From Chloroflexia bacterium (GTDB lineage: Bacteria; Chloroflexota; Chloroflexia; Thermomicrobiales; UBA6265), in the NCBI GenBank assembly GCA_013694885.1, contig JACDBO010000126.1, positions 1 to 9,766 on the forward strand: a stretch of DNA of 9,766 nt, in the 5' to 3' direction. Positions 1 to 5,781 of the stretch are shown piece after piece. A program made the position numbers and the translations under genes. The notes below the pieces were generated by a model. It saw only the letters and a program-made list of their open reading frames with translations. It had not been told where the DNA came from and searched no databases. Positions within the stretch are counted from its first letter, which is position 1. Every line of letters begins with the position of its first letter.

Positions 1-29
1 ATTTCGAGCCGCAGCGAGAAATCTCTCGT
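1..29 (+). repeat. Dispersed palindromic repeat, variant A (cut by window edge)
   Basis: Begins ATTTCGAGCCGC and ends in AAATCTCTCGTT. It matches 3738-3766 over 29 bases with two differences. Bases 1-22 form an imperfect palindrome: ATTTC pairs with GAAAT, a GA/GA mismatch follows, then GC/GC around a CGCA loop. The first bases (GTC in the other copy) lie outside the window. It sits downstream of queG, where its hairpin could also help end or stabilise the transcript. Bases 30-119 show nothing else I can support. Confidence 0.7.
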
Positions 30-119
30 TGATGGGCCACGTGCTTCGGTGAGGCACGACGCCCCTCGCCGCGGTTTCCGATTGTCGATGGCAGTCGTGA
101 GAGAGGTTTCCGCCCGTCG

Positions 120-1298
120 CTACGATACGATCAGCGCGCCGGTGATCTCCTCGACCACCCATGCGTCGGGCTCGCGTTTGTGCTGGCCCTCCAGGGCCGC
201 TCGCGCGGTGGCGCCACCGATCCGCCCGAGCGCCCAGGCGGCGTGGCCACGCACCAGCGCCTCATCGTGGCTCGTCAGGGCCGCCGCGAGCGCGGGGATG
301 TCCGCTTCGGTCCCGATGTTGCCGAGAGCGATAGCGGCATTGCGCGCCAGCCCCCGCCGCTTGGCGCGTGGCACCGGTGTCCCGTGGTAGACATCGCCGA
401 ATTCCTTCGGACTCATGCCGAGCAGCCAGTGAAGCGACGGGTAGGCGTTGTCCAGCCCGCGCGGTTGGAGGTCCGGGTCCGGTTCCTCGGCAGCCGCCCT
501 GGTGTACGGGCAGACTTCCTGGCAGACGTCGCAGCCATAGACCCAGTCGCCCATCTTCGGTCGCATCTCGCGGGGGATGACACCCCGGTTCTCGATGGTC
601 TGAAACGAGATGCAGGTCGGCGCGTCGATCGTATACGGGGCGATAATCGCGCCGGTCGGGCAGCGGTCGAGACAGATCGTGCAGCGCCCGCAGTCCCGCG
701 CCAGCGGCTCGTCCGGTTCTAGATCGAGGTCGAGCACCAGTTCGCCCAGCAACACCCACGAGCCATGACCAGGCACGATCAGGCAGGCATGTTTGCCGTA
801 CCAGCCGAGTCCGGCCCGCGCCGCCACCGCCCGCTCGACGATGCGTGCTGTGTCGACCAGCCTCCGCGCCTCGACCGTATGGCCAAGTTCCACCTCGATC
901 GCGGCGTGCAGCGCCTTGAGGCGCCGTTTGATGACCTTGTGGTAATCGGCGCCCCAGGCGTAGCGGGAGATGCGGCCTCGCGCCACCCCATCGTCCGGTT
1001 TCTCGGTCGGACCCGGCCAGTAGGAAATGGCGACCGAGAGGATGGAACGGGCCGTCGGATGCACGTTGCGCACGTCGCAGGAGAAGCGGGCGCGTTCCTC
1101 AGTGAACCACGGCATCCCGTCCATGTGCCCGGCGGCAACATGCCTCGTCAGGTGCTCCGCCACCTCGGGAAACGGCGCAGCACTCGTCACGGCCGAAACG
1201 CTCAGTCCATGCTCGTTCGCGAGCCGCTTCACCCGCGCCGTGAGCCGCGCCCGCTCCGGCAATGGATGCATTTGCAGGGGATGAGCAACTGTAGCCAT
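120..1298 (-). CDS. queG: Epoxyqueuosine reductase QueG
   Basis: Reduces epoxyqueuosine to queuosine at the wobble position (G34) of tRNAs for Tyr, His, Asn and Asp, using cobalamin and two [4Fe-4S] clusters; cytosolic. The 392 residues match the full-length family (about 380-390). Seen: the segment around residues 149-169 (VDTARIVER...AGLGWYGKH), with D149 at the place of the family's catalytic Asp. A ferredoxin-like module follows, with C203, C206, C209 and C213 (CGRCTICLDRCPTGAI), then C229, then C256, C259 and C263 (CDVCQEVCPY). Residues about 315-390 form HEAT-like repeats (ARNAAIALGNIGT, GHAAWALGRIGG), as in the tRNA-binding C-terminus of the family. The ATG at 1296-1298 has no clear Shine-Dalgarno. 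A second Met at codon 10 is possible. It lies 63 nt downstream of the sugar kinase gene and may share its transcript. The product is clear; the exact start is less so. Confidence 0.95.
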   Translation of the reverse strand: MATVAHPLQMHPLPERARLTARVKRLANEHGLSVSAVTSAAPFPEVAEHLTRHVAAGHMDGMPWFTEERARFSCDVRNVHPTARSILSVAISYWPGPTEKPDDGVARGRISRYAWGADYHKVIKRRLKALHAAIEVELGHTVEARRLVDTARIVERAVAARAGLGWYGKHACLIVPGHGSWVLLGELVLDLDLEPDEPLARDCGRCTICLDRCPTGAIIAPYTIDAPTCISFQTIENRGVIPREMRPKMGDWVYGCDVCQEVCPYTRAAAEEPDPDLQPRGLDNAYPSLHWLLGMSPKEFGDVYHGTPVPRAKRRGLARNAAIALGNIGTEADIPALAAALTSHDEALVRGHAAWALGRIGGATARAALEGQHKREPDAWVVEEITGALIVS

Positions 1299-1361
1299 TC
1301 GTCAAGTATAGAGTGGCGCACCCAAGGGCCGCGTGATCCACTTCCCATACAAAATCAACAA

Positions 1362-2312
1362 TCAGGGAGCGAGCGACCTCGAAAGCAGATCCACCACCTC
1401 CGCCATCGAAGGCTGCGAGCTCTGCGCCCCGAGGCGACGCGTGGCCAGCGCACCGGCGGCGTTGGCGAGGCGCGCCGTCTCTGGCCACGGCCAGCGGAGG
1501 GCCATACCCCAGGCGATGCCCGCCGCGAAGGCGTCACCGGCGCCGGTCGGATCGACCACGTCCACAGGGAAGGCCGGGAGCGCCCACTCCTCATCGCGGG
1601 TGACGATCCGGCAGCCGTCCGCACCCCGCGTCAAGATCGCGGTGCGTAGATTTGCGCCAGGCAACCGCTCCCGGATTGTGTCTAGCGCCGTACCTCCAGC
1701 CGGCTGACCGGTGAGCAGCGCGTACTGACGCTCGTTGCCGACGAGCGTGTCGAACCGCAGCGCAATGTCGAGGGCATCCGCGCTGCCGGGTTCGACCAGA
1801 TACGTCATGGTGCCGAGCAGCCGGGTATCGGGCCGCGTGTGCGCTGGGAGATCCGTCAGAAAACGCAGGAGCGGGATGTCGGCTACGTCGAGGACCACAA
1901 GATCGTGGTCGAAGAGCGCGGAGATGTCGAGCCGGTCGCCCTTGACCAGCTGTGCGCCGCGGTGCCAGAAAATCGTGCGATCAGGCGGCGTGGTGCTGAC
2001 GATGATGGTCGAGGCATCGGTAGGCTGCTGCGGATGACTGGTGAGTCCCGCGACTTCGACGCCGAGCGCGGACATCTCCGCGCGCAGCGCCTCTCCCGGC
2101 GCGTCATCGCCGACCACGGCCCGCAGCGTCACCCGCGCGCCGAGGCGAGCGAGCGCGGCGGCCATGTTGGCTGTCGTACCGCCAGGCATGGCGATGGTCT
2201 CGCGAACCTCGGCGTAGGTGCCGGAACTCGGAAAGCGGTCAACCACGATCAGGGTATCCCAGCTCGCCATGCCGATCGCGGCGATCCTCGGCCCTGGCCC
2301 GACCACCGTCAC
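1362..2312 (-). CDS. PfkB/ribokinase-family sugar kinase
   Basis: A 316-residue kinase of the PfkB (ribokinase) superfamily, which phosphorylates a sugar or nucleoside hydroxyl with ATP; the substrate cannot be read from sequence. Seen: the N-terminal GGTTANMAAALARLG block (residues 44-58), equivalent to PfkB signature 1; a VGNERQYALLTG segment (191-202) with the family's N-E pair; and DPTGAGDAFAAG (254-265), signature 2, in which D260 is the expected catalytic base and GAG forms the anion hole. The start is GTG at 2310-2312, overlapping the TGA of the upstream cyclase gene (2309-2311). There is no strong Shine-Dalgarno, so translation is probably coupled. The partner cyclase-family hydrolase might act on a related metabolite, but nothing here fixes the pathway. 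Ribokinase, adenosine kinase or fructokinase activity are all possible. Confidence 0.9.
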   Translation of the reverse strand: MTVVGPGPRIAAIGMASWDTLIVVDRFPSSGTYAEVRETIAMPGGTTANMAAALARLGARVTLRAVVGDDAPGEALRAEMSALGVEVAGLTSHPQQPTDASTIIVSTTPPDRTIFWHRGAQLVKGDRLDISALFDHDLVVLDVADIPLLRFLTDLPAHTRPDTRLLGTMTYLVEPGSADALDIALRFDTLVGNERQYALLTGQPAGGTALDTIRERLPGANLRTAILTRGADGCRIVTRDEEWALPAFPVDVVDPTGAGDAFAAGIAWGMALRWPWPETARLANAAGALATRRLGAQSSQPSMAEVVDLLSRSLAP

Positions 2313-2962
2313 CGGCGGATGAGCAACGCGCGCGCCGGAGCGCCATCACCGGCGGTCAGGCGCAGCGGCAGGCAGACCAGATCGTACACACCTGGCGCGA
2401 CGTCGGTCAGATTGAGTCCTTCGAGGATCAGGACCTCGTTTTCAAGCAGGGTCAGATGCGTCTGATGACCTGGCTCTTGGTAGGGCTCGATCGAGAGATA
2501 GTCGATTCCGATCAACCGCACGCCGTGATCGACCACCCACCGCGCCGCATCTGGCGAGAGCCCGACGTAGCCGGTCTCGAACGTGAGCTTCCCGGTTTTC
2601 CACAGCCGCGAGTTCGCGGTCTTCAAAATGACGCGATCGGTTCCAGGCGGGATGCCCGCGGACTCGAGATGTCCGGCGTCGATCCTCGTCACACGCGCGT
2701 CGATCTCCGCCACAAAGCAGGGACCGATCCAGCGCTCGAGCGCAATATCCTCGAGCCGCTTGCCATGATCGACGAAATGCCACGGTGCATCGACATGGGT
2801 GCCGGTGTGACTGGTGCAGTCCAGGCGGCTGACATTCGCCGCGGCGCCTGTGCTGATCCGCGACGCCGCCGTGACCTCGATGGCGGCGTCGCCTGGCCAC
2901 ACGCAGAGGTCGGGCGAGATCGGCAGGGAGACATCGATCACGGTCGCATCAGCGGGGATCAT
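2309..2962 (-). CDS. Cyclase-family metal-dependent hydrolase (kynurenine formamidase-like)
   Basis: 217 residues, the usual size of the cyclase/KynB family, whose best known members hydrolyse N-formylkynurenine with a pair of divalent metals. Seen: the signature SHTGTHVDAPWHF, giving H52, H56, D58 and H62 as likely metal and catalytic residues. H169 and E181 are 12 apart, as in characterised kynurenine formamidases. The C-terminal block (EGLNLTDV...GVYDLVCLPLRL) is also typical. The frame is open upstream to 3133, but ATG 2962 was chosen: it has a GGAGG four bases upstream and the protein begins directly with the family's DVSLPIS strand. It is first in a leftward set with the PfkB kinase (4 nt overlap) and queG. 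No kynureninase or tryptophan dioxygenase gene is nearby, so kynB is not claimed; isatin hydrolase or another cyclic amide/imide hydrolase are alternatives. Confidence 0.88.
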   Translation of the reverse strand: MIPADATVIDVSLPISPDLCVWPGDAAIEVTAASRISTGAAANVSRLDCTSHTGTHVDAPWHFVDHGKRLEDIALERWIGPCFVAEIDARVTRIDAGHLESAGIPPGTDRVILKTANSRLWKTGKLTFETGYVGLSPDAARWVVDHGVRLIGIDYLSIEPYQEPGHQTHLTLLENEVLILEGLNLTDVAPGVYDLVCLPLRLTAGDGAPARALLIRR

Positions 2963-2966
2963 TGGG

Positions 2967-2971
2967 CCTCC
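2967..2971 (-). promoter_or_regulatory. Ribosome binding site of the cyclase gene
   Basis: GGAGG on the minus strand, four bases before ATG 2962. The spacing is short, but this is the only good Shine-Dalgarno in the N-terminal region. It supports the 217-residue form over the longer reading frames that begin at 2995 or 3133. Confidence 0.6.
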
Positions 2972-3047
2972 AGGGGTCGCGAACGGCGGCGGCATTCGCT
3001 TGTGATCGTCGCACGCACAATTGACCATCGACAAGGGGAACCACGAA

Positions 3048-3060
3048 TTGCACCATGCAA
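3048..3060. promoter_or_regulatory. Candidate operator palindrome in the divergent region
   Basis: TTGCA-CCA-TGCAA is a perfect 5 bp inverted repeat with a 3 bp centre. It ends five bases before the candidate -35 box of the XRE gene and lies in the 5' region of the divergent cyclase gene. Short palindromes of this size are typical XRE-repressor operators. That this repressor binds here is inference, and a 13 bp palindrome can also occur by chance. Confidence 0.3.
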
Positions 3061-3065
3061 AAGAG

Positions 3066-3094
3066 TTGGCGAACGCGACCGGCGAGAGTATCAT
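3066..3094 (+). promoter_or_regulatory. Sigma-70-type promoter of the XRE gene
   Basis: TTGGCG (3066-3071), a 17 bp spacer, then TATCAT (3089-3094): 4/6 and 5/6 matches to consensus at ideal spacing. The predicted transcript would start near 3101 and leave a leader of about 58 nt before ATG 3159. I found no comparably good promoter for the divergent leftward genes. Confidence 0.45.
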
Positions 3095-3158
3095 CGCACT
3101 GGGGAGTGGTCCCGGGGTGTCCACGTAGCACACACAATTCAGACAGGAAGCGCCGCCG

Positions 3159-3662
3159 ATGTCCGCACGAACTGCCGCGTCGTCAAGTCGTCATGACGTC
3201 GGCCCAAAGTTGGGAACCTGGATTCGCGCCACACGGATGGACCAGGGGATCAGCCAACGCGCCTTGGCTGAGCGTTCCGGGCTCAGCCGCTCATACCTCT
3301 GCGATATCGAGCGAGGGCGTGGCGCACAACCGAGCGTCACCACCATCGACAAGCTGGCCGGCGCCCTCGGCGCCTCCCGCGCGGACCTCATGCGAGCCGC
3401 CGGTTTGATCGACACGCCGGTTATGCCGCGCGAAAACGCGGACGAGCGGCGCTTGCTGGCGGTCTATCGCGACCTGAGCGACGCGGGTCGGATCACGGTG
3501 ATGCGCTTCACCCGCTTTGTGCACGGCGACGAGCATCGCTGGGTCCAATCGGCGCTCCTCGGTGAGCCCGCCGACATCGTCGTCGACCACCGCCCCGATT
3601 CCGAACCGCCGCCACTCACCCCAAACGGCCTCGTCCTCTTCGAGATCGACAGCACGCCCTAA
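3159..3662 (+). CDS. XRE-family transcriptional regulator
   Basis: A 167-residue DNA-binding protein. Residues about 18-83 form a Cro/C1-type helix-turn-helix: LGTWIRATRMDQGISQ, then helix 2 ISQRALAERSG (31-41) and the recognition helix SRSYLCDIERG (43-53), followed by TIDKLAGALG. The rest (about 84-167) is not a known sensor or peptidase domain. Residues 94-125 look helical (ERRLLAVYRDLSDAG...), and the tail from about 135 is proline- and acid-rich and probably disordered. ATG 3159 has AGGAAG eight bases upstream. It is divergent from the cyclase-kinase-queG set, with a palindrome near its own promoter, so autoregulation or control of those genes is plausible but not shown. It lacks any toxin partner in the adjacent 500 bases, so a toxin-antitoxin role is unlikely. 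Confidence 0.9.
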   Translation: MSARTAASSSRHDVGPKLGTWIRATRMDQGISQRALAERSGLSRSYLCDIERGRGAQPSVTTIDKLAGALGASRADLMRAAGLIDTPVMPRENADERRLLAVYRDLSDAGRITVMRFTRFVHGDEHRWVQSALLGEPADIVVDHRPDSEPPPLTPNGLVLFEIDSTP

Positions 3663-3734
3663 GACGGTGTGGCACGCTCAAGTACTTGGTGGATCGGGAC
3701 TTAATGCGAGTCGCTGCTGGCCAGCCGCACAATT

Positions 3735-3766
3735 GTCATTTCGAGCCGCGGCGAGAAATCCCTCGT
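3735..3766 (+). repeat. Dispersed palindromic repeat, variant A (complete)
   Basis: Starts GTCATTTCGAGCCGCGG and ends in AAATCCCTCGTT. It is the complete form of the partial copy at 1-29, with two differences over the shared 29 bases. Bases 3738-3759 fold as ATTTC/GAAAT, a tandem GA/GA mismatch, then GC/GC with a CGCG loop. A second small hairpin (CCCTC-GTTT-GAGGG) starts inside it and runs to 3774. It lies 72 bases after the XRE gene. Confidence 0.75.
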
Positions 3767-3854
3767 TTGAGGGGCAGGGGCGTCAGTGGGAAATGAGGGT
3801 TCCTTCGGTTCCTAAACCCAAATCGGGCTGAATAACTGGGCGATGCCCTTGGTC

Positions 3855-3933
3855 GTCATTCTGAGGCCGCAGCCGACGAATCCCAGCAGCTGCATCGTGC
3901 GCGAAGCGCTCGACGGCAAAGCCGTCGCTTCGC
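3855..3933 (+). repeat. Composite dispersed repeat, variant B, two hairpin modules
   Basis: Module 1 (3855-3884) starts GTCATTCTGAGGCCGC and ends GACGAATCCC; 29 of 30 bases match 9478-9507. It folds as ATTC/GAAT, a 3x3 internal loop containing facing GA steps, then GGC/GCC around a CGCA loop. Module 2 (3901-3933) is a 13 bp stem: GCGAAGCG and ACGGC on the left arm, separated by a CTCG bulge, pairing with GCCGT and CGCTTCGC across an AAA loop. It is also present at 9556-9588 with compensatory changes. The modules are 16 bases apart here. No T-run follows, so it is not a standard intrinsic terminator. Confidence 0.75.
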
Positions 3934-4120
3934 CAAGGCGTGATTATTCCACCACTGTTCAGCCGAATTACGTATATAGCACTCGAACCTAGGCAAGCAA
4001 CGGGTAGCGCGGTACTCGGACGTGGTTGCCGCGATGCCCTAGCCGGGTTTGTCGGTATAGTCCGGTGCTTGATCGCCGGGCGACGACCCTAATCGTGGGT
4101 GCAGCGCGCCGCGGGTGCTA

Positions 4121-4152
4121 CGAAAACGGCGGAGTCATGTGACCCCGCCGTT
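4121..4152 (-). terminator. Intrinsic terminator of the rplU-rpmA-rpmE operon
   Basis: Read leftward, AACGGCGG (complement of 4145-4152) pairs with CCGCCGTT (complement of 4125-4132). Inside, a G-T pair and GTCA/TGAC extend the stem toward 13 bp. The 3' arm runs into TTTT at 4123-4126. It starts 45 bases after the rpmE stop. The stem is symmetric, but the T-run favours leftward transcription. Confidence 0.8.
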
Positions 4153-4196
4153 CCATCTACTGTCGTTCACCGTTGCCGCTCCGAGGAGCGAGAGCG

Positions 4197-4547
4197 CTAT
4201 GCCTGCTCCTCGCCCTCGTCGCCGTCCTCGTTGGGTTCGGCCTGGGTTCCACGCTGCGCAGCGGCAGCTTCTTCTTGAGCGGTGCGAATGCGTGCCGAAC
4301 GCTCCTGGAGCCGTCGCTGTCGCTTGGACCGCTGATCGGCCGTGGCCGCCGCGGACTCCATGCGGCGCGTGAAGCGCTCGACCTGCCCCGCCGTGTCGAC
4401 GATGCGCTGCTCGCCGGTGTAGAAGGGGTGGCAGACATTGCACAGGTCGGTCCGCAGGTTCTGCTTCGTCGACCGGGTCGTGAAGGTGTTGCCGCAGGAG
4501 CAAACAACCGTGGCCTCGACGTAGTTGGGGTGAATCCCCGCTTTCAT
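4197..4547 (-). CDS. rpmE: 50S ribosomal protein L31 with long C-terminal tail
   Basis: Large-subunit ribosomal protein L31, at the central protuberance, where it bridges to the 30S subunit. The first 62 residues carry the family: MKAGIHPNYVEATVVCSCG, then the segment from K28 (KQNLRTDLCNVCHPFYTGEQ) and GQVERFTRR. C16, C18, C36 and C39 make it the zinc-binding (C+) form, in contrast to the zinc-free YtiA type. L31 is usually about 66-75 residues; this one is 116. Residues 63-116 are an extra, highly charged tail rich in Arg, Gln, Ala and then Glu/Asp, probably helical then disordered. The start ATG has GGAG nine bases upstream. It is third in a leftward operon, 48 nt after rpmA, and ends 45 bases before an intrinsic terminator. 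Confidence 0.96.
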   Translation of the reverse strand: MKAGIHPNYVEATVVCSCGNTFTTRSTKQNLRTDLCNVCHPFYTGEQRIVDTAGQVERFTRRMESAAATADQRSKRQRRLQERSARIRTAQEEAAAAQRGTQAEPNEDGDEGEEQA

Positions 4548-4595
4548 GGATCTGATCTCCGTTTCTTCCTGAATCTTCGTGAATGCTTGGATGCG

Positions 4596-4916
4596 CTAGT
4601 CGCCCGTAGTTGCCACCGGCTCAGCGCTCAGCAGCTGACGCGCGCCGCCGATGGGGTAGATATCCTGCGGGTAGACGCTGATCCGGCGCTTCTGCCGGGA
4701 AACCGGCTCGAACCGGACCACACCGTTGATCTTGGCGTAGATGGTGTGGTCCTTGCCGATACCGACGTTGTTGCCGACCCAGAACTGCGTGCCGCGTTGG
4801 CGAACGACGATCGTGCCGGCATTGACGAGTTCGCCGTCGTGCCGTTTCACACCGAGCCGCTTGGACTCGCTGTCGCGGCCGTTGCGGGAACTACCGACAC
4901 CTTTCTTATGGGCCAT
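4596..4916 (-). CDS. rpmA: 50S ribosomal protein L27
   Basis: Large-subunit protein L27, whose N-terminal arm reaches toward the peptidyl transferase centre. The 106 residues open with MAHKKGVGSSRNGRDS, then SKRLGVKR, VVRQRGTQFWVGNNVG and GKDHTIYAKINGVVRFE: the whole family core. It starts directly at MAHKKG, with no cleavable Firmicutes-type presequence. Residue 7 is Val where the family usually has Gly. The last 20 or so residues (QDIYPIGGARQ...) go beyond the common core. ATG 4916 has AAAGGA eight bases upstream. It sits 45 nt after rplU, the usual neighbour; no obgE follows, and rpmE takes that place. Confidence 0.97.
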   Translation of the reverse strand: MAHKKGVGSSRNGRDSESKRLGVKRHDGELVNAGTIVVRQRGTQFWVGNNVGIGKDHTIYAKINGVVRFEPVSRQKRRISVYPQDIYPIGGARQLLSAEPVATTGD

Positions 4917-4961
4917 GCTGGTGATCCTTTCTCGTGCTGTCGATGTGTCGCTGGCCGCTTC

Positions 4962-5423
4962 TTAGGCGTTGATGCCGGTAATCGTCAGATGCGTGTGGTT
5001 TTGGCGATGGCCGGTGCGACGTCGGTACCGCTTCTTCGCCTTGAACTTGAAGACGATGATCTTCTCGCCCCGGAAGTGATCGTCCACGCGCGCTGTCACC
5101 GTCGCGCCATCCACCACCGGCGTCCCGACGCGCGTCGAGCCGTCACCACCCACCAGCAGGACCCGTTCGATCGTGAGGTCGCTCCCCGGATCAGCATGCA
5201 GCTTCTCGACGGCGAGCCGATCACCCACCTTGACCCGGTACTGCTTGCCACCGGTCTCGATCACCGCGTAGGGAGTCGGAGCGGCTGGCTCTTCCTGCCG
5301 CGGTTCGACCTCCGCAACGGGCTGCGCCTCTGCCTGCACGTCCTCACCTTCCGGGGGCGACTCCGGCGCCGGCTCGGTGGCGACTGCGCCGCCGGTTGTT
5401 GTCTGCGTTAGGGTCTCCGTCAT
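4962..5423 (-). CDS. rplU: 50S ribosomal protein L21 with acidic N-terminal extension
   Basis: Large-subunit protein L21, which binds 23S rRNA. Residues 51-153 are the usual L21 of about 103 residues: PYAVIETGGKQYRVKVGDRL at the start and FKFKAKKRYRRRTGHRQ followed by HTHLTITGI at the end. Residues 1-50 are an extra segment, rich in Thr, then Glu, Pro and Ala, acidic and surely disordered. The frame is open upstream to 5627, but ATG 5423 was chosen because AAGGA lies six bases before it and no family residues lie upstream. First gene of a leftward rplU-rpmA-rpmE operon; its leader of about 140 nt can form a stem (5472-5511). An L21-type autogenous control is possible, but not shown. Confidence 0.96.
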   Translation of the reverse strand: MTETLTQTTTGGAVATEPAPESPPEGEDVQAEAQPVAEVEPRQEEPAAPTPYAVIETGGKQYRVKVGDRLAVEKLHADPGSDLTIERVLLVGGDGSTRVGTPVVDGATVTARVDDHFRGEKIIVFKFKAKKRYRRRTGHRQNHTHLTITGINA

Positions 5424-5429
5424 ACATTT

Positions 5430-5434
5430 TCCTT
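5430..5434 (-). promoter_or_regulatory. Ribosome binding site of rplU
   Basis: AAGGA on the minus strand, six bases before ATG 5423. It decides for the 153-residue L21 over the 221-residue open frame. Confidence 0.7.
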
Positions 5435-5471
5435 GACTCCACGCGGTCGGCGAATGCCTGTATCGAGACTG

Positions 5472-5511
5472 CCACCGCGTCGTAATCGCCCGAATGGTGA
5501 GACGCTCGTGG
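5472..5511 (-). promoter_or_regulatory. Candidate stem-loop in the rplU leader
   Basis: In the transcript, CCAC and GCGTC pair with GACGC and GTGG (nine base pairs with a small GA versus G bulge), enclosing about 20 bases. It lies 48 bases before rplU and after the candidate -10 box. Leaders that bind a ribosomal protein are known upstream of rplU in some bacteria; I do not recognise this one as any named family. Confidence 0.3.
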
Positions 5512-5567
5512 ACATCGAAAACCGCGGATACACAAAAGAAGGCGCATCGCACGCACCTGGACTTGGA

Positions 5568-5576
5568 ATTGTACCA
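5568..5576 (-). promoter_or_regulatory. Candidate extended -10 promoter of the rplU operon
   Basis: TGGTACAAT on the minus strand: a TGn motif joined to TACAAT (5/6). The best -35 candidate, TTTCCC at 16 bp spacing, is weak, which suits an extended -10 promoter. The predicted leader to ATG 5423 is about 140 nt. Confidence 0.45.
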
Positions 5577-5691
5577 CGGCGCTCGTCTTGGGAAACCCTG
5601 CCGCAAACCACCAATCATGGGCCTCATCGCGTCCTACGTGCCTTGGCGGAGCAGTTTATCGGGTAGCCATGCCGCGACCAGCCTTGCCCGG

Positions 5692-5721
5692 TTGACGACC
5701 GTTTCCGCGCCTCCCTACAAT
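5692..5721 (+). promoter_or_regulatory. Sigma-70-type promoter of the heme operon
   Basis: TTGACG (5692-5697), an 18 bp spacer, then TACAAT (5716-5721): 5/6 matches in both boxes. Transcription would start near 5728, leaving a leader of about 54 nt to the GTG at 5782. CGGT and ACCG (5689-5692, 5698-5701) form a small inverted repeat over the -35 box, which could be an operator but may be chance. Confidence 0.65.
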
Positions 5722-5770
5722 CGACCATAACGACACAGCGACGTGGTCAACCCACGCGCGCCGCTCATCC

Positions 5771-5775
5771 GAGGA
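5771..5775 (+). promoter_or_regulatory. Ribosome binding site of hemCD
   Basis: GAGGA, six bases before GTG 5782. The in-frame GTG at 5743 lacks such a site and lies only about 15 bases after the predicted transcript start, so 5782 is preferred. Confidence 0.7.
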
Positions 5776-5781
5776 TCCCTG

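Larger units (their letters stand above)
3663..4120. other. Gene-free region between convergent units, with repeats
   Basis: About 460 bases between the stop of the XRE gene and the terminator of the ribosomal protein operon. It holds two dispersed palindromic repeats (listed separately) and small perfect palindromes such as CAAGTACTTG (3679-3688). No reading frame has a ribosome binding site or a recognisable product. I see no tRNA cloverleaf and no T-run terminator for the XRE gene; the repeat hairpins may serve that role. From 3935 to 4120 I see nothing I can assign. Confidence 0.6.

Noticed and set aside
765..1649. A 294-codon plus-strand frame across queG and the kinase gene
   Set aside because: It overlaps two clear genes on the other strand and shows no protein family features.
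2963..3133. Upstream extension of the cyclase gene (57 more codons)
   Set aside because: The added residues are not part of the family and run through the XRE promoter region. ATG 2962 has its own GGAGG.
3855..3933. Repeat hairpin as an intrinsic terminator of the XRE gene
   Set aside because: The stem is strong but no T-run follows, and it recurs elsewhere as a dispersed element.
3663..4120. tRNA, CRISPR array or insertion sequence in the gene-free region
   Set aside because: There is no cloverleaf-like arrangement, no regularly spaced direct repeats, and no transposase frame or terminal inverted repeats with target duplication.
4173..5411. A 412-codon open frame on the plus strand antisense to rplU, rpmA and rpmE
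   Set aside because: It mirrors three certain ribosomal protein genes, has no ribosome binding site or family features, and long antisense frames are common in GC-rich DNA.
5424..5627. Upstream extension of rplU (68 more codons)
   Set aside because: It has no ribosome binding site, covers the candidate promoter and leader, and adds nothing L21-like.
5743..5781. GTG 5743 as start of hemCD
   Set aside because: It has no Shine-Dalgarno and lies very close to the predicted transcript start. GTG 5782 has GAGGA at good spacing.
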